Source: Uranotaenia lowii
Taxonomy: Eukaryota > Arthropoda > Insecta > Diptera > Culicidae
Assembly: GCF_029784155.1 (NCBI RefSeq)
Contig: NC_073692.1
Coordinates: 66,156,888-66,220,887 of the forward strand
Length of the DNA stretch: 64,000 nucleotides
Direction: 5' to 3'
Shown: positions 22,201 through 31,530 of the stretch, piece by piece
Numbering within the stretch: the stretch's first letter is position 1
Layout: each line of letters opens with the position of its first letter
Translations under genes and position numbers: made by a program
Notes under the pieces: model-generated
The model's input: the letters and a program-made list of their open reading frames with translations, nothing else
What the model was told of the DNA's origin: nothing
The model's database searches: none

Positions 22201-24651
22201 CAAGACGTCGTTGAGCGATACTCCCGAAGATGTCTTGCAAGAGGCATCGAAGACTACGCGCACCTTGGTAGTCGTACTCGCCTCCTTTATTACCGGATGA
22301 TGTGGCAGAAAACACCTTCTGAAATTGCCAATATCCTCCGCCGGAACCTTTCGCATGTGCCCAAGTTGATGATACTCCTCCATAAATTCCATGTACTGGC
22401 GCTTCAGTTCTGTATCCCTGGCAAATCGACGTTCTGTACCCAAGAGCCGCCGATAAGCGATGTCTCTGGAGCCACCGAGCCTTGACACCGCAACCCTTTT
22501 CGTAGGCAGAGCAACACTGTATCGCCCGCTTGAACTCCGCTGAACCGTCTGCTCAAAAATCTCCTCACATAGACTCTCCTCCGGGGAAAAGTTCCTCTTT
22601 GATCCAATCTCTTCGGATTCCCAAAACCGTGACACCAGCATATCAAGTGTCTCGTTCGCCGAGACGTTGCAGCTGACTCTTAGCGAGCTATCCGGTTGAG
22701 AAACACCTCCACATACGATCCATCCGAAGACTGATTCATTGAGTGCTGGCAAATTTGCTCCAAGCGATATTCTTCGACCAGTTTCGAAGAACTCGAAGAA
22801 GCACTCAATTCCCAAGACGAGGTCCACGCTGTTGGACTGGAAAAAAGCAGGATCAGCTAGCGAAATTCCCTTAGGAATATTCCATCCCCCAGTGTTGACA
22901 TCTGCTGTCGGAAGAGTTGCCGTAACCTTGTGTAAAACCAAGAAACTAAGTTCACGAGAATATTCAGAGGTACGAGACTTTACCACAGCGCTGACCTTCT
23001 GCTTCACCTTCGTTGCAACTTGCCCAATGCCGAGAATCGAAACATCCACCTTGTTTCGAGAAACCGTTATCCGTTGACTAAGCCGTTGGGTCATAAAATT
23101 ACTCTCAGATCCGGAATCCAACAGAGCCCTTGCCGGAAGCTGATTACCCATATCGTCTTCAATAATGACCACCGCTGTCGCAAGTAAAACACGAGATCGA
23201 AATTGTGAAACTGAATTTACCGATGAACCAATTGGAGCTGCCATGTTCGCCACACGTGTCGATGATTCTGCTTCCTGATCGTCGGAGAGAGAATCATTCC
23301 TCGATGCGTTTGCTGAAACCTGGCCATTACTGTTGTTTTCAGAGCGGAAGCACACCAGCGAATGATGACGACCACTACACTGCTTGCAGGAGAATTTCGA
23401 TGGACAATTCCGAGCCTGATGTCCCGTTCTTAGGCAATTTCGGCACAACCCATGTGTTCGAAGTAGATTCACCCTTTCCGAAACAGTGGAGCGCTTGAAT
23501 CTTGGGCATTGATGAACACCATGCTGTTCCCGTTTGCAGACGATGCATGCCCCTGGTTTCTGCTGCTGTTGGTTCTGCTGCTGCTGATACTGTTGCTGTT
23601 GATACTGTTGCTGCGGATACTGTTGCTGCTGCTGCTGCTGTGAAGCATTGTGGCTGACCCGAACGTACGGTTTCTGCTTCTGCCCTGCTGTCTGCTGATA
23701 ACCACCCTTCAATTCCAATGCCTTGGATGGAAGCGCCTCTAGAACCGCAATCCGCCGCCGAATAAACTCTGTCAAATCTCCGAGAGTATCCGTCTCCTTG
23801 CTAGCTGATAATTCCTCCCACCCCCTACGCGTAACAGAATCCAACCGTGTTGAGAGAAGATGGACCAAGAGAAGCTCCTTATAGTTCTCGGGCTGCACAA
23901 CCTGATCGAGGATTTGAACATTCTTTTCGAAACCTTCCAGTAAAGCGTGCAGATCAGCTATTGACTCCTTGACAAGATGGGGAAGGGAAAACAATGCTTG
24001 TATCTGACGTTTCTTAAGCTGCTTGCTGTTGTTGTAGCGTTTTAAAAGAATATTCCATGCTATCGTGTAATTTGCCTGGGTTATTTGAAGCGAGTCTATC
24101 AGTGTTTTTGGCTCCCCTTCAAGACACCCCTTTAAGTAGTGGAATTTCTCTACTTCACAAAGATCTGGCTTGCAATGGATTAACGAGGTAAACAGATCTC
24201 GAAATCCAAGCCAATCTTCGATGTCCCCATTAAAAGTTTGCAATTTTATCTGAGGCAACCGCACGTGATCCATCCCACTATGGCCTGACGACTCGTTCAA
24301 TCGAACAGAGTGATTGATCGAATCCGGCACCGCAAATTCTCTTGCCCGATCAACCAAAAATGCCTTGCAGAAGTAATACTGGTTACTTAAGTCCTGCCGT
24401 TCCTTGTCGAACAAATCATCGGTCTCCTTAAAGTCATCGTGCGCCTTAATCTGAACTAAAGTATCGCAAAAGTTTTCCCACAGCTCATCAATTTTACCCA
24501 ATCGAACCTCAATTTGACCCTGAGTTGAATCCTCCCTGTACCCGTCGACAAACATCCAAATGTCGGAAAAGCTGGTTTGAATTTCCTTCAATTTCACCCG
24601 TAAAACCTTCAGCGACGGCGGGGCCTTCTCAGCTGCAGTTGACTTCGGCAT
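19285..24651 (-). CDS. BEL/Pao gag-pol polyprotein
   Basis: 1788 residues from the first ATG (MPKSTAAEKAPPS); the frame is open a little further upstream but only from a non-ATG codon. In order: gag; a Gln-rich stretch (about 335-363); CCHC zinc knuckles (CRNCLRTGHQARNC, about 365-430); aspartic protease (ALLDSGSESNF, about 507); reverse transcriptase with YMDDV (about 920); RNase H; and integrase with an HHCC-like region, GVDYFGPV (about 1490) and DNGTNFVGAR (about 1553). This order and the YMDD box are typical of BEL/Pao. It makes the proteins for reverse transcription and integration of the element. No stop or frameshift is seen. No env-like gene was found. Confidence 0.9.
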   Translation of the reverse strand: MPKSTAAEKAPPSLKVLRVKLKEIQTSFSDIWMFVDGYREDSTQGQIEVRLGKIDELWENFCDTLVQIKAHDDFKETDDLFDKERQDLSNQYYFCKAFLVDRAREFAVPDSINHSVRLNESSGHSGMDHVRLPQIKLQTFNGDIEDWLGFRDLFTSLIHCKPDLCEVEKFHYLKGCLEGEPKTLIDSLQITQANYTIAWNILLKRYNNSKQLKKRQIQALFSLPHLVKESIADLHALLEGFEKNVQILDQVVQPENYKELLLVHLLSTRLDSVTRRGWEELSASKETDTLGDLTEFIRRRIAVLEALPSKALELKGGYQQTAGQKQKPYVRVSHNASQQQQQQQYPQQQYQQQQYQQQQNQQQQKPGACIVCKREQHGVHQCPRFKRSTVSERVNLLRTHGLCRNCLRTGHQARNCPSKFSCKQCSGRHHSLVCFRSENNSNGQVSANASRNDSLSDDQEAESSTRVANMAAPIGSSVNSVSQFRSRVLLATAVVIIEDDMGNQLPARALLDSGSESNFMTQRLSQRITVSRNKVDVSILGIGQVATKVKQKVSAVVKSRTSEYSRELSFLVLHKVTATLPTADVNTGGWNIPKGISLADPAFFQSNSVDLVLGIECFFEFFETGRRISLGANLPALNESVFGWIVCGGVSQPDSSLRVSCNVSANETLDMLVSRFWESEEIGSKRNFSPEESLCEEIFEQTVQRSSSGRYSVALPTKRVAVSRLGGSRDIAYRRLLGTERRFARDTELKRQYMEFMEEYHQLGHMRKVPAEDIGNFRRCFLPHHPVIKEASTTTKVRVVFDASCKTSSGVSLNDVLMTGPVVQDDLRSIIMRCRTKAIMLVADVEKMFRQIEIQPEDRPLQCVLWRNNPNEEVGVYELNTVTYGTKPAPFLATRTLQQLTSDEAARFPLAAQAMADDTYMDDVITGVSNLEEAIELRKQLEQITESGGFRLRKFACNRSEVLQGIPEDNLAIPGFVDLDPDPSVKTLGLTWMPGSDTFMFQFNLPQIEDFNFTKRNVLSVIAMLFDPLGLIGATITMAKIYMQQLWTLQNFDGNRLDWDEQLPSTVGVRWRKFHEELSWLNTIRIDRCVILPNPIELELHCFSDASEKAFGGCIYLRRRDLHGLVWTRLVSSKSKVAPLKCQSIARLELSGALLIAEQYEKVKDSLKISAKAFFWTDSTCVLRWLQAIPTVWTTYVANRVSKIQTITQGCKWSHVPGIENPADLISRGVSPANIVENQFWWRGPAWLQESPESWPQAPAFCIQNEGDEELRRTTVVAVASETEEFVNTYISKFSSYIDLIRKTAYWRRLKTFLWCRLRNPAAEPNKGFLSVSELKHAELDLISQIQKVVFAGEWKVLAEGKSVSRSSPMRWYNPFLSSEGVIRLGGRLRNSDEPHDAKYPVALPARNPFSTLLIRYHHEKLLHAGPQLLLSVLRQRYWIFGGRETVRNVVHRCLRCYRAKPSPVQQFMGDLPASRVTIAPALRRSGVDYFGPVYVRPVPRRPAVKAYVCIFVCLCTKAVHLELVSDLTTDRFIQALRRFVARRGKCAEILSDNGTNFVGARNKMRELLQLLRDRSHRDQVAKECVNSGIQWSFSPPSAPHFGGLWEAVVRSAKNHLLRVLGEEPVSPEDFNTLLVQVEACLNSRPLTPCSDDPNDLEPLTPAHFLIGSSLQEVPDENVLDVPFNRLSKCQQVQKRFQQFWKRWRREYLCQLQARTKRWKSPVDINEGMLVVLKDENLPPLRWKMARVQKTYPGSDGVVRVVKLKTAQGCIDRPVEKLCILPIKPIES

Positions 24652-26439
24652 TATGATGACGTCAGAACCGGAAAGGATGAAATGTGGGTGTAGATTTCCA
24701 AAAAATGTCCAAAATTCGGCTGAACATATACTGTCCAGCAAATTACCTTAGAAACCCTTTCGTTGTACCAATGGTAATTTGTGGACCGTCACCCAGAAAC
24801 CGAATTTGATCACCAGCTCAAACGCTCGAAGAATTCATCAACAGGCAGGCGAAGAGGAGTAATATGGGATGTAGTATTCCAAAATTTTGCAACGGCTGAA
24901 CATATACTGTTCACTTTACCTATGAACCCTGTAATGGCGCCGAATCCAGACCAAACGACCAGCGAAATCCAAAGAAGATGACTTGCTCTAACGAGCAGTT
25001 CCAAAATTGTTCTGATCACGAACAGTTGTTGCTCATGGATGTTGTAGCACGTTAATTGAAGAGGATAATTTTTATTTAAAACAGTGTATTATCAAACCCT
25101 AGCTAATGTGGACATATACTGTTCAATTAATCTCACCCGAGAGAACTTTTTGTTGCGCTGCCTCTTCCTTCGTGCGATGCTGTTGAAAATGGCGACCTTC
25201 GCCCGACACTCTGCGTAGACCTTCGCCGGTATGAACGCAGCAGCGCCCTTGCTACTACGGTTCAAGTATCACCCACACCGAGACCTCCTCAATGTGACCC
25301 AGTGCCACTTCCGGACCAAGATCGGATAAACAGCTTTCCTGCGGTGAGTTGTAGGAGCGCAGCAGCACCCTTGCCACTAATGATGACCACTTACGAGCAG
25401 CACCCACACCGAAACCTCCTCGATGCGGCCCAGTGCCACTTCCGGACCAGGACCGGATGATCAGCTCGTCTGCGACGATTAGTTGAAGCGCAGCAGCTCT
25501 CTTGCCACTACGATATCGAATCCGAGTCGCACCCACACCGAAAACTTCTCGATGCGGCCCTGGGCTCCGAACCAGAATGGTTTTCGAAGAAACGCAGCAG
25601 CTCCCTTGCCACACCGTTGATCGAATCCAGCTATCACTTGCCAGAAACCTCCTCGCTACGCAAATGCTGATCACCGATCGAAGTAACACGAACTCCGAGG
25701 CCTTCTCAATGCGACTCCGTGCCACTTCCGAACCGAAATGCGATCACCGTCTTCTCTGCGATGATGTCTAGAAGGCACGCAGCAGCTCATTTGCCACCAC
25801 CAAACCGAATCCTAAGCGCACCCACACCGAAACCTCCTCGATGCGGCCCTGCGCTACCTTCCACCAGAACGCGATGAACACCTTGTCACCACCGATAACC
25901 AAAGGATGATGGTTGCAGTCGAATTGGCCCTTCCAGAGCGATCCAATATCGCCCAGTGTGAACCGACTCCAAGCGGTTCCGTAAATCGTCACGACACTCC
26001 GGATAATGTTATCACAGTAGAGATCGAAGAGGTGTGTTAATATCATGCAATCCTAAAACGGCTGAACATATACTGCACTTATGTATAATTACCTGAGAGA
26101 ACAGGAATCTCCGCACGTGCAGTAATGTTGCGCATGCAACCGTAGGATGAGTAGCCTAATCAACGTTGATCCTCGATTATTCCTCCAGGCCTCCGAAAAA
26201 ACATGCAAACATTCGGCAGGTGTTCAGCATGCAACACCCAAGCCAAGCCGATCAGATGCAATGGCGCGCTGATGATGCAGAACAATGCACCTTTGTTGGA
26301 AGGGTGCACAATAGTGAATTGTTCACTGCTGTGATGATGGCGTTTTCCTCGATCCCAATGGCGCTTTCCACGATCCCAAATGGCGCCAAAACCTTAATCG
26401 TGCGTTACCGATGCGTGTTCCGGGTTTCCGGTTGCTCCC
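24652..26439 (-). other. BEL 5' leader with internal repeats
   Basis: A 1.8-kb non-coding leader lies between the primer-binding site and gag. It holds about five degenerate ~130-bp tandem units (25220-25870, each with CCTCSATGCGGCCC-like cores). It also has four copies of CTGAACATATACTG or a shorter form (24717, 24893, 25103, 26051). It likely carries the untranslated leader and packaging functions, but this is inferred. Confidence 0.6.
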
Positions 26440-26457
26440 ATCCGGCTCGAAGGACCA
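26440..26457 (-). other. BEL primer-binding site (tRNA-Tyr)
   Basis: The plus strand reads ATCCGGCTCGAAGGACCA, the 3' end of insect tRNA-Tyr plus CCA, so the minus strand is complementary to it. It lies 3 nt from the 5' LTR. Identification of the tRNA is from memory of the conserved tRNA-Tyr 3' end. Confidence 0.75.
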
Positions 26458-26460
26458 CAA

Positions 26461-27156
26461 TGTTAGGGCCGTACCTTTCCTTCGAAGTGGTTCTATTTAT
26501 CCTGAAATTCCCGTCGGCTTGCCAACATCGAACCAACAAAAACAAAACTGCAACGGTCCGTGGTTCAACGAAAACTTTCCGCATACATATTTCTCGGACC
26601 GATTAGTTAAAACACACGCACGATTTCCATATAACTATACGCACAGTTTATTTATAAACACATAATTTATTTTTTACTTAAAATTTAATAAGACTGAGTT
26701 GAACTTAAATTATATGTATTTTTGCTTATTCTAACACGCGACAAATTTAAACGATCAAATATCCGGAGTGGTTGGCAGGCTCAACTCGACTGGTGCGAGT
26801 TTCGAGTTTTGCCTTCTACCTCCGAAACCAACAGGCTGCGATGTTTTTTGGCTCCAATACTCTCGCTCTTCAAACTTCGCTGTAGTAGCAGAAACAATAC
26901 CGGACGGTGATGATCATCTCCAGCTTCACTGTCTGATGATTGCCGGCCGGTGTCATCGATCAGTGACTCGGGTACCAATCCTGGGATAAAAAAACGGTCT
27001 GTTGTCGTCTTTTGTCTGGTCGATTGTAGGTCGTTGCTCGCTTGGTCTGGTCCATGTAGAAACACCGGCTCGCTCGAGATCAGCTGGTTTGGATTTTGGG
27101 TTTGGTTGGTTGCCGGCTATCAGTGGTGTCGCTAGGGGCCATTTCACTCGTAGACA
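26461..27156 (-). repeat. BEL 5' LTR
   Basis: 696 bp, nearly identical to the copy at 18476-19171. As the upstream LTR on the minus strand it should hold the element's promoter. Confidence 0.9.
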
Positions 27157-27399
27157 TAGAATGTTTATTGACTAATTTGGTCATGATTGTTCTCATTTCA
27201 CAATTTATAGCAGACATAAGAAGAAAATTCTATAACACTGTCTCAACGCTAATAACATTGCCTACTTAAAGGAGCTATTTTTTATAATTTAGAGAAAATT
27301 AATTATTTTTGCTCTTTTCTTCGGACAATTGTATGATAAATATTAGTTTTTGGATAAATATTAGTAATTTCGTAATCAACAATCATAACAATCAATTCA

Positions 27400-27915
27400 A
27401 TTCAATTCAAGACTTAGGCCTCGCACGAAGTGTAACCTGTATACGACGCTCATTAGACCGGTTGTTCTCTACGGGCACGAGACATGGATATTGCTCGAGG
27501 AGGACCTGCGTACACTTGGAGTATTCGAGCGACGAGTGTTAAGAACCATCTTTGGCGGCGTACAGGAGGACGGAGTGTGAAGGCGAAGGATGAACCACGA
27601 GCTTGCGCGACTCTACGGCGAACCCAGTATCCAGAAGGTGGTGAAAGCTGGCCGGATACGCTGGGCAGGACATGTTGCGAGAATGCCGGACGACTGTCGT
27701 GCAAAACAGGTGTTCGCTACGAATCCAGTAGGAACAAGATGAGCGGGGGCGCAACGAGCGAGGTGGTTATACCAAGTGGAGCGTGATCTGGCGAACGTAG
27801 GGTGCCCGAGAAATTGGAGAACGGTTGCTATGAACCGAATGAATTTTAGGAATTATGTTCGTCAAGTTATGTCGTGAGACGGAATACTATGTAAATAAAT
27901 TAATAAATAATAACG
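27400..27915 (+). pseudogene. RTE-like LINE (family A), 3' end only
   Basis: A 5'-truncated insertion flanked by the 9-bp direct repeat ATCAATTCA (27391-27399 and 27916-27924). It encodes, with frameshifts, the C-terminal part of ORF2 (GHETWILLEEDLRTLGVFER; AGRIRWAGHVARMPDDC; WRTVAMNR) and ends in an AATAAATAATA-type tail. The same 3' region is at 50222-50570. Confidence 0.75.
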
Positions 27916-28407
27916 ATCAATTCAGAAGAAGAATATGCCGTTTGAAGGGGGAACATTTGTACCCAACTCTAGGGGATCAATTGTACCCATAATCAAGTTT
28001 TCAGTAAACTTTTTCTGAAAAAAGTTGAGAGTTTTCCATTACTTTGAAAATATGGCATTATGAAGTTCATGTTACGTTCGAACGATTGATACATTGGAAC
28101 AAATATTTTTTCATAATTTTCCCATGTGAGTAACATTTTAAAGTGATGAAAACAGATCTTCAAGTTACATTTTGTGAAATTTTTCAAACAAAGTTCAATT
28201 ACTCAAACAATTATTTTGTTAAATTTTTCTTAACTACAAGCATTGTCATTTTGCTCATTTTGGCACATTTTTCTAGAACATTTGATCTTTGTAAGACATT
28301 CCATTTTCGAGATATAGCTAAGGAATCAAGTATCCCCAGGGATCAAGTATCCTCATTCTCCCCTACAATTTTTGTAAAAGTTGAAAGTTTGCACTTGTTC
28401 TAGTTTA

Positions 28408-28848
28408 TATGTATGTTGGTAATCCACCATGGGTGCACGGATTCACCGCAGTTTCTGCCAAAGTATGTGCTTTCTTTAGATTATTAAGTTCGACAAATCT
28501 CCAATGCAGCGCGCCACCAAACCCGAACCCCATGACTTCGTATGAACTGTTATGGAGTGAATGTATTGAGTGTGTTGATGTAAGTATATTTTGGAAGAAC
28601 GAATCAATCAGGTGGGCTAGTTTACTTACAGGTATTCCGGCATCCGTGTATATACCTGGCCAGCTGGCAACTGATTGAACATTCCAATTAGTCAGTTATA
28701 TAATGAGACACATCTTACCTGTCGGCCCGCTTATGGGATTCGAACCCCAAAAGTTTTTCTTGCCGATACCGGGAATCGAACCCAGTACGCCTGGCGTACC
28801 AATACCAGACTCGCGCCAGCCTATCCACTAGACCACATCGGCGCTTAT
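28408..28848 (-). mobile_element. tRNA-derived SINE with 24-bp TSD
   Basis: The minus-strand head has an acceptor-like GCCGATG/TATCGGC pair, A box TGGTCTAGTGGA (28824-28835) and perfect B box GGTTCGATTCC (28772-28782). Identical 24-bp direct repeats lie at 28384-28407 and 28849-28872. The 441-bp body ends in ACATACATA. Full length by these criteria; distinct from the SINE family at 3.6 and 48.3 kb. Confidence 0.85.
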
Positions 28849-28872
28849 AAAGTTTGCACTTGTTCTAGTTTA

Positions 28873-29164
28873 CCATCTTAATTGAAAATTCTTCCGGAAA
28901 ATAAATATCCTCACTTTTTGTTATGAAAAAGCAGATTATTTTATTGATAACTTTAATTTACGCTTGTGAAAAATCAGAAAGTTTTTTAAAGCTTCCCAAT
29001 TTTTTTTTTTAAACGTCCGCTAAGTGTCATACCATTATTTCATAGGCATCATTACTTAATTCATATTTTTTGTACAACAATTCACAACCTAAATTAACAT
29101 GAATTAAAAATGGTTTTAATATTTAGAATCGTTTATATGGTTTTGTTTCGATCGATAAAATCCC
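28873..29164. other. AT-rich non-coding stretch
   Basis: No gene, RNA or element recognised. Confidence 0.4.
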
Positions 29165-29470
29165 AATCCGTGTCACATCTAGGCGCCATCCATTACCATG
29201 TGCTGTGTACGAATAAGCTAGAAAAAAAAACACACAGCTAGGTTGCATATCGCCCCCACGTGCATAAGGAATATAGGTGTGTACTTGGTTAAGAAACAGG
29301 CGCTTAATTGTTAAATTTTTCCAGCGATCAATGAACAGTATGGTTTTGTTACTATTCACTTGCGACGACGTTTGCCCGCGACGCCCATTGAAACGAAAAA
29401 CAAACCCCTCAAAAAAAAGTAAATCTCTAAAAATGGATGCCATGACTTTTCAATTTCAGATTTGTATGTA
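29165..29470. repeat. Diverged direct repeat, copy 1
   Basis: Aligns with 30640-30925 (same orientation). Shared landmarks include CACATCTAGGCG, GCATATCGCC, CTTGGTTRAGAAA and TGCCATGACTTT. No coding content that is conserved between copies. Confidence 0.65.
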
Positions 29471-30639
29471 TGTATGGTTCCCCCATCGGTAGCAAGGTCC
29501 TGCCTATGGCTGTGTGGCTTGGCCTTCGAATTTCTTCTAGGGCTTCCACGGTCCGATGGTTCGTCGAAGGAAGGCATCCAACCCTCAGAAACCTACAATG
29601 GCCGGCTACCCGTGCCGCTTGCAATAATCTGTTTGGGTTATCCCCAGATGCATTCCTTCTTAAATATATAAAATGATGTAAACATGATTAAAGGCAGTAA
29701 GGAAAATCACTCAAAATAAATAATAAATTCAGTTTTATAGTATGTAAAAAAAAATAAAATTTAAAATTAAAAATTTTACTAGTATCATTTGATTGCAACC
29801 TTATGCACACCCTTCATCAAGTTGCGATTTGATAAAACACATTAAAAATTTGTTAGAATCTAGGACGTTGCAAAAAACACAATAGGTTTTGGATGTTGCA
29901 TTATGTACAAATTAATATAAAAACATAAAAATTACAAAAATATCTAAACTTAAATCATATGGAGTCGTCATTCTTGACAAATCTTCAAAATGAGCAACAC
30001 TGAGTGTATTTCATTTGTTGACGTCTGATTTAAACGTATTCAAAATAAGCTTCTACTAGTCGTCGCTAGAGAGCATGAACCAGGAATAAAAATAAAACAA
30101 AATTGATGGATCTCATCAAATTCCTTTCGCATTTGCCGATTGATGTTCTCATTCCACATCATTTTCAGTAGGTACGCCTTCCACAAAAAAAAATGATCTC
30201 GCGAAGATATTTCTTCCAGCCCAACACTTTTCATAAAAGATGTTCTTTTCTGTTCGATTTCTCAATAACAAATTCCTCCCTCTCACTCGTACTAATGAAA
30301 GACACTTCGATTCGCCCAGACAGAACGCTTTACGGATTGCTAAATGGGAGCCGCCATCTTTCCCAACACCAATTTTTTCACATTTCATTTCATTTTTTCA
30401 CAGCGTAATTTCAGTTTGAGGCGCATTTTACAATCGTTCTATCACTATGGTTTTTATTTCACACATTATCTTTTAACTTATTCAATCTCATGGGAAAACA
30501 CGAAAATAAAAAGCACACGCACTCGGGACAACTAAAGCAAGCGAACTGTACCGATCGGAATCTCACGAACAACGTGACTTTTCAATTTCAGATTTAGGCA
30601 AAAAAAAGTGTATACCTACCTATGTTTTATTCATTCATC
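29471..30639. other. Spacer between direct repeats
   Basis: The 20-bp motif TGACTTTTCAATTTCAGATT occurs at both sides (about 29453 and 30591). A GC-richer segment at 29470-29660 is unlike its surroundings but matches nothing recognised. The rest is AT-rich and non-coding. Confidence 0.4.
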
Positions 30640-30925
30640 AAACACACATCTAGGCGTCATTCATTAATATGTGCTGTAGAAATGAGCTAGGAAATGAGAA
30701 CAAAAAAATCACATCAAGGCTTCATATCGCCACCACTTGCATTGAAAATATGCTTGGTTGAGAAATACGCGCCATAATATTCTCACTGATCAGTATGCTA
30801 TGCCATGGTTACTATCTTCTAACGACGTCTGCTCGCAACGCCTCGACCTTGGAGACGAAAAACAAACCGCCCAAAGGAAAAAAAATCTCAAAAAAATGGA
30901 AGCCATGACTTTAATTTCATTAAAA
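30640..30925. repeat. Diverged direct repeat, copy 2
   Basis: Partner of 29165-29470, about 1.47 kb downstream. Probably two members of a dispersed repeat or an old local duplication. Confidence 0.6.
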
Positions 30926-31530
30926 AAACTACAAATTTTATTATTACGGACACCTGATGCGACTTTGTGTTGTTTTTATTCGATATAAACCGATTCGCAT
31001 GGCTACAGAATATTCTAAAAATAATTTCATTTGAATCGTTTGGGTCATTTCGGAGGAGTAGTACTCTAAACACCGTTACAAGGGAATTTTATATAATAGA
31101 TAGAAAATTTGAATCAATTTAAAAATATACATATTTGATGATACAAAATAAGCTGTTTTTATGCTACGTTAACTTTAAAGCCGTGTTTTAATAACAATTT
31201 GTTCAGATTTTGGATAAATATAAGATGCGTAAATATTGAGCTTCCTTTATATATATCTCAAAGGTGTATAGATAGAATAGATGCAAAATATCAGCTGACT
31301 TATATCCGTAAATATTATGCTACAGGTGCGGGTATGGATCCACCAAGTAATGCCGATGATTCTGGCCATTATCCAGCAACTCCACCCACTACCGGCAATC
31401 CTCCAACAGTTCCTCCAACCACACCTGAGCCTCCACCAACAACTCCACCCCCACCTGTGCTTGCTCCAGCAACTCCACCCACGACAGGCAATCCTCCGAT
31501 AGGCAATCCTCCGACAGTTCCTCCAACAAC

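Larger units (their letters stand above)
18476..27156 (-). mobile_element. BEL/Pao LTR retrotransposon, apparently intact
   Basis: 8.7 kb element on the minus strand with two 696-bp LTRs, 5-bp TSD TAGAA (18471-18475 and 27157-27161), a tRNA-type primer-binding site, a purine-rich tract, and one uninterrupted gag-pol frame. The LTRs differ at very few positions (one seen at their outer end, TGTTGGGG against TGTTAGGG). This indicates a recent insertion and possible competence for transposition. Confidence 0.9.
17456..28364. mobile_element. TIR element split by a BEL retrotransposon
   Basis: Left end AGGGGAGAGTGGGGATACTT and the inverted right end (28364 backwards, AGGGGAGAATGAGGATACTT) form terminal inverted repeats. 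The 5-bp direct repeat ACAAT flanks them (17451-17455, 28365-28369). TTGATCC motifs recur inside. Removing the BEL element (18476-27156) and LINE fragment (27400-27915) leaves about 1.7 kb. No transposase recognised, so it is probably non-autonomous. Confidence 0.6.

Noticed and set aside
24652..24741. N-terminal extension of the BEL polyprotein
   Set aside because: The extension begins at a non-ATG codon and overlaps a repeated leader motif; the first ATG at 24651 is preferred.
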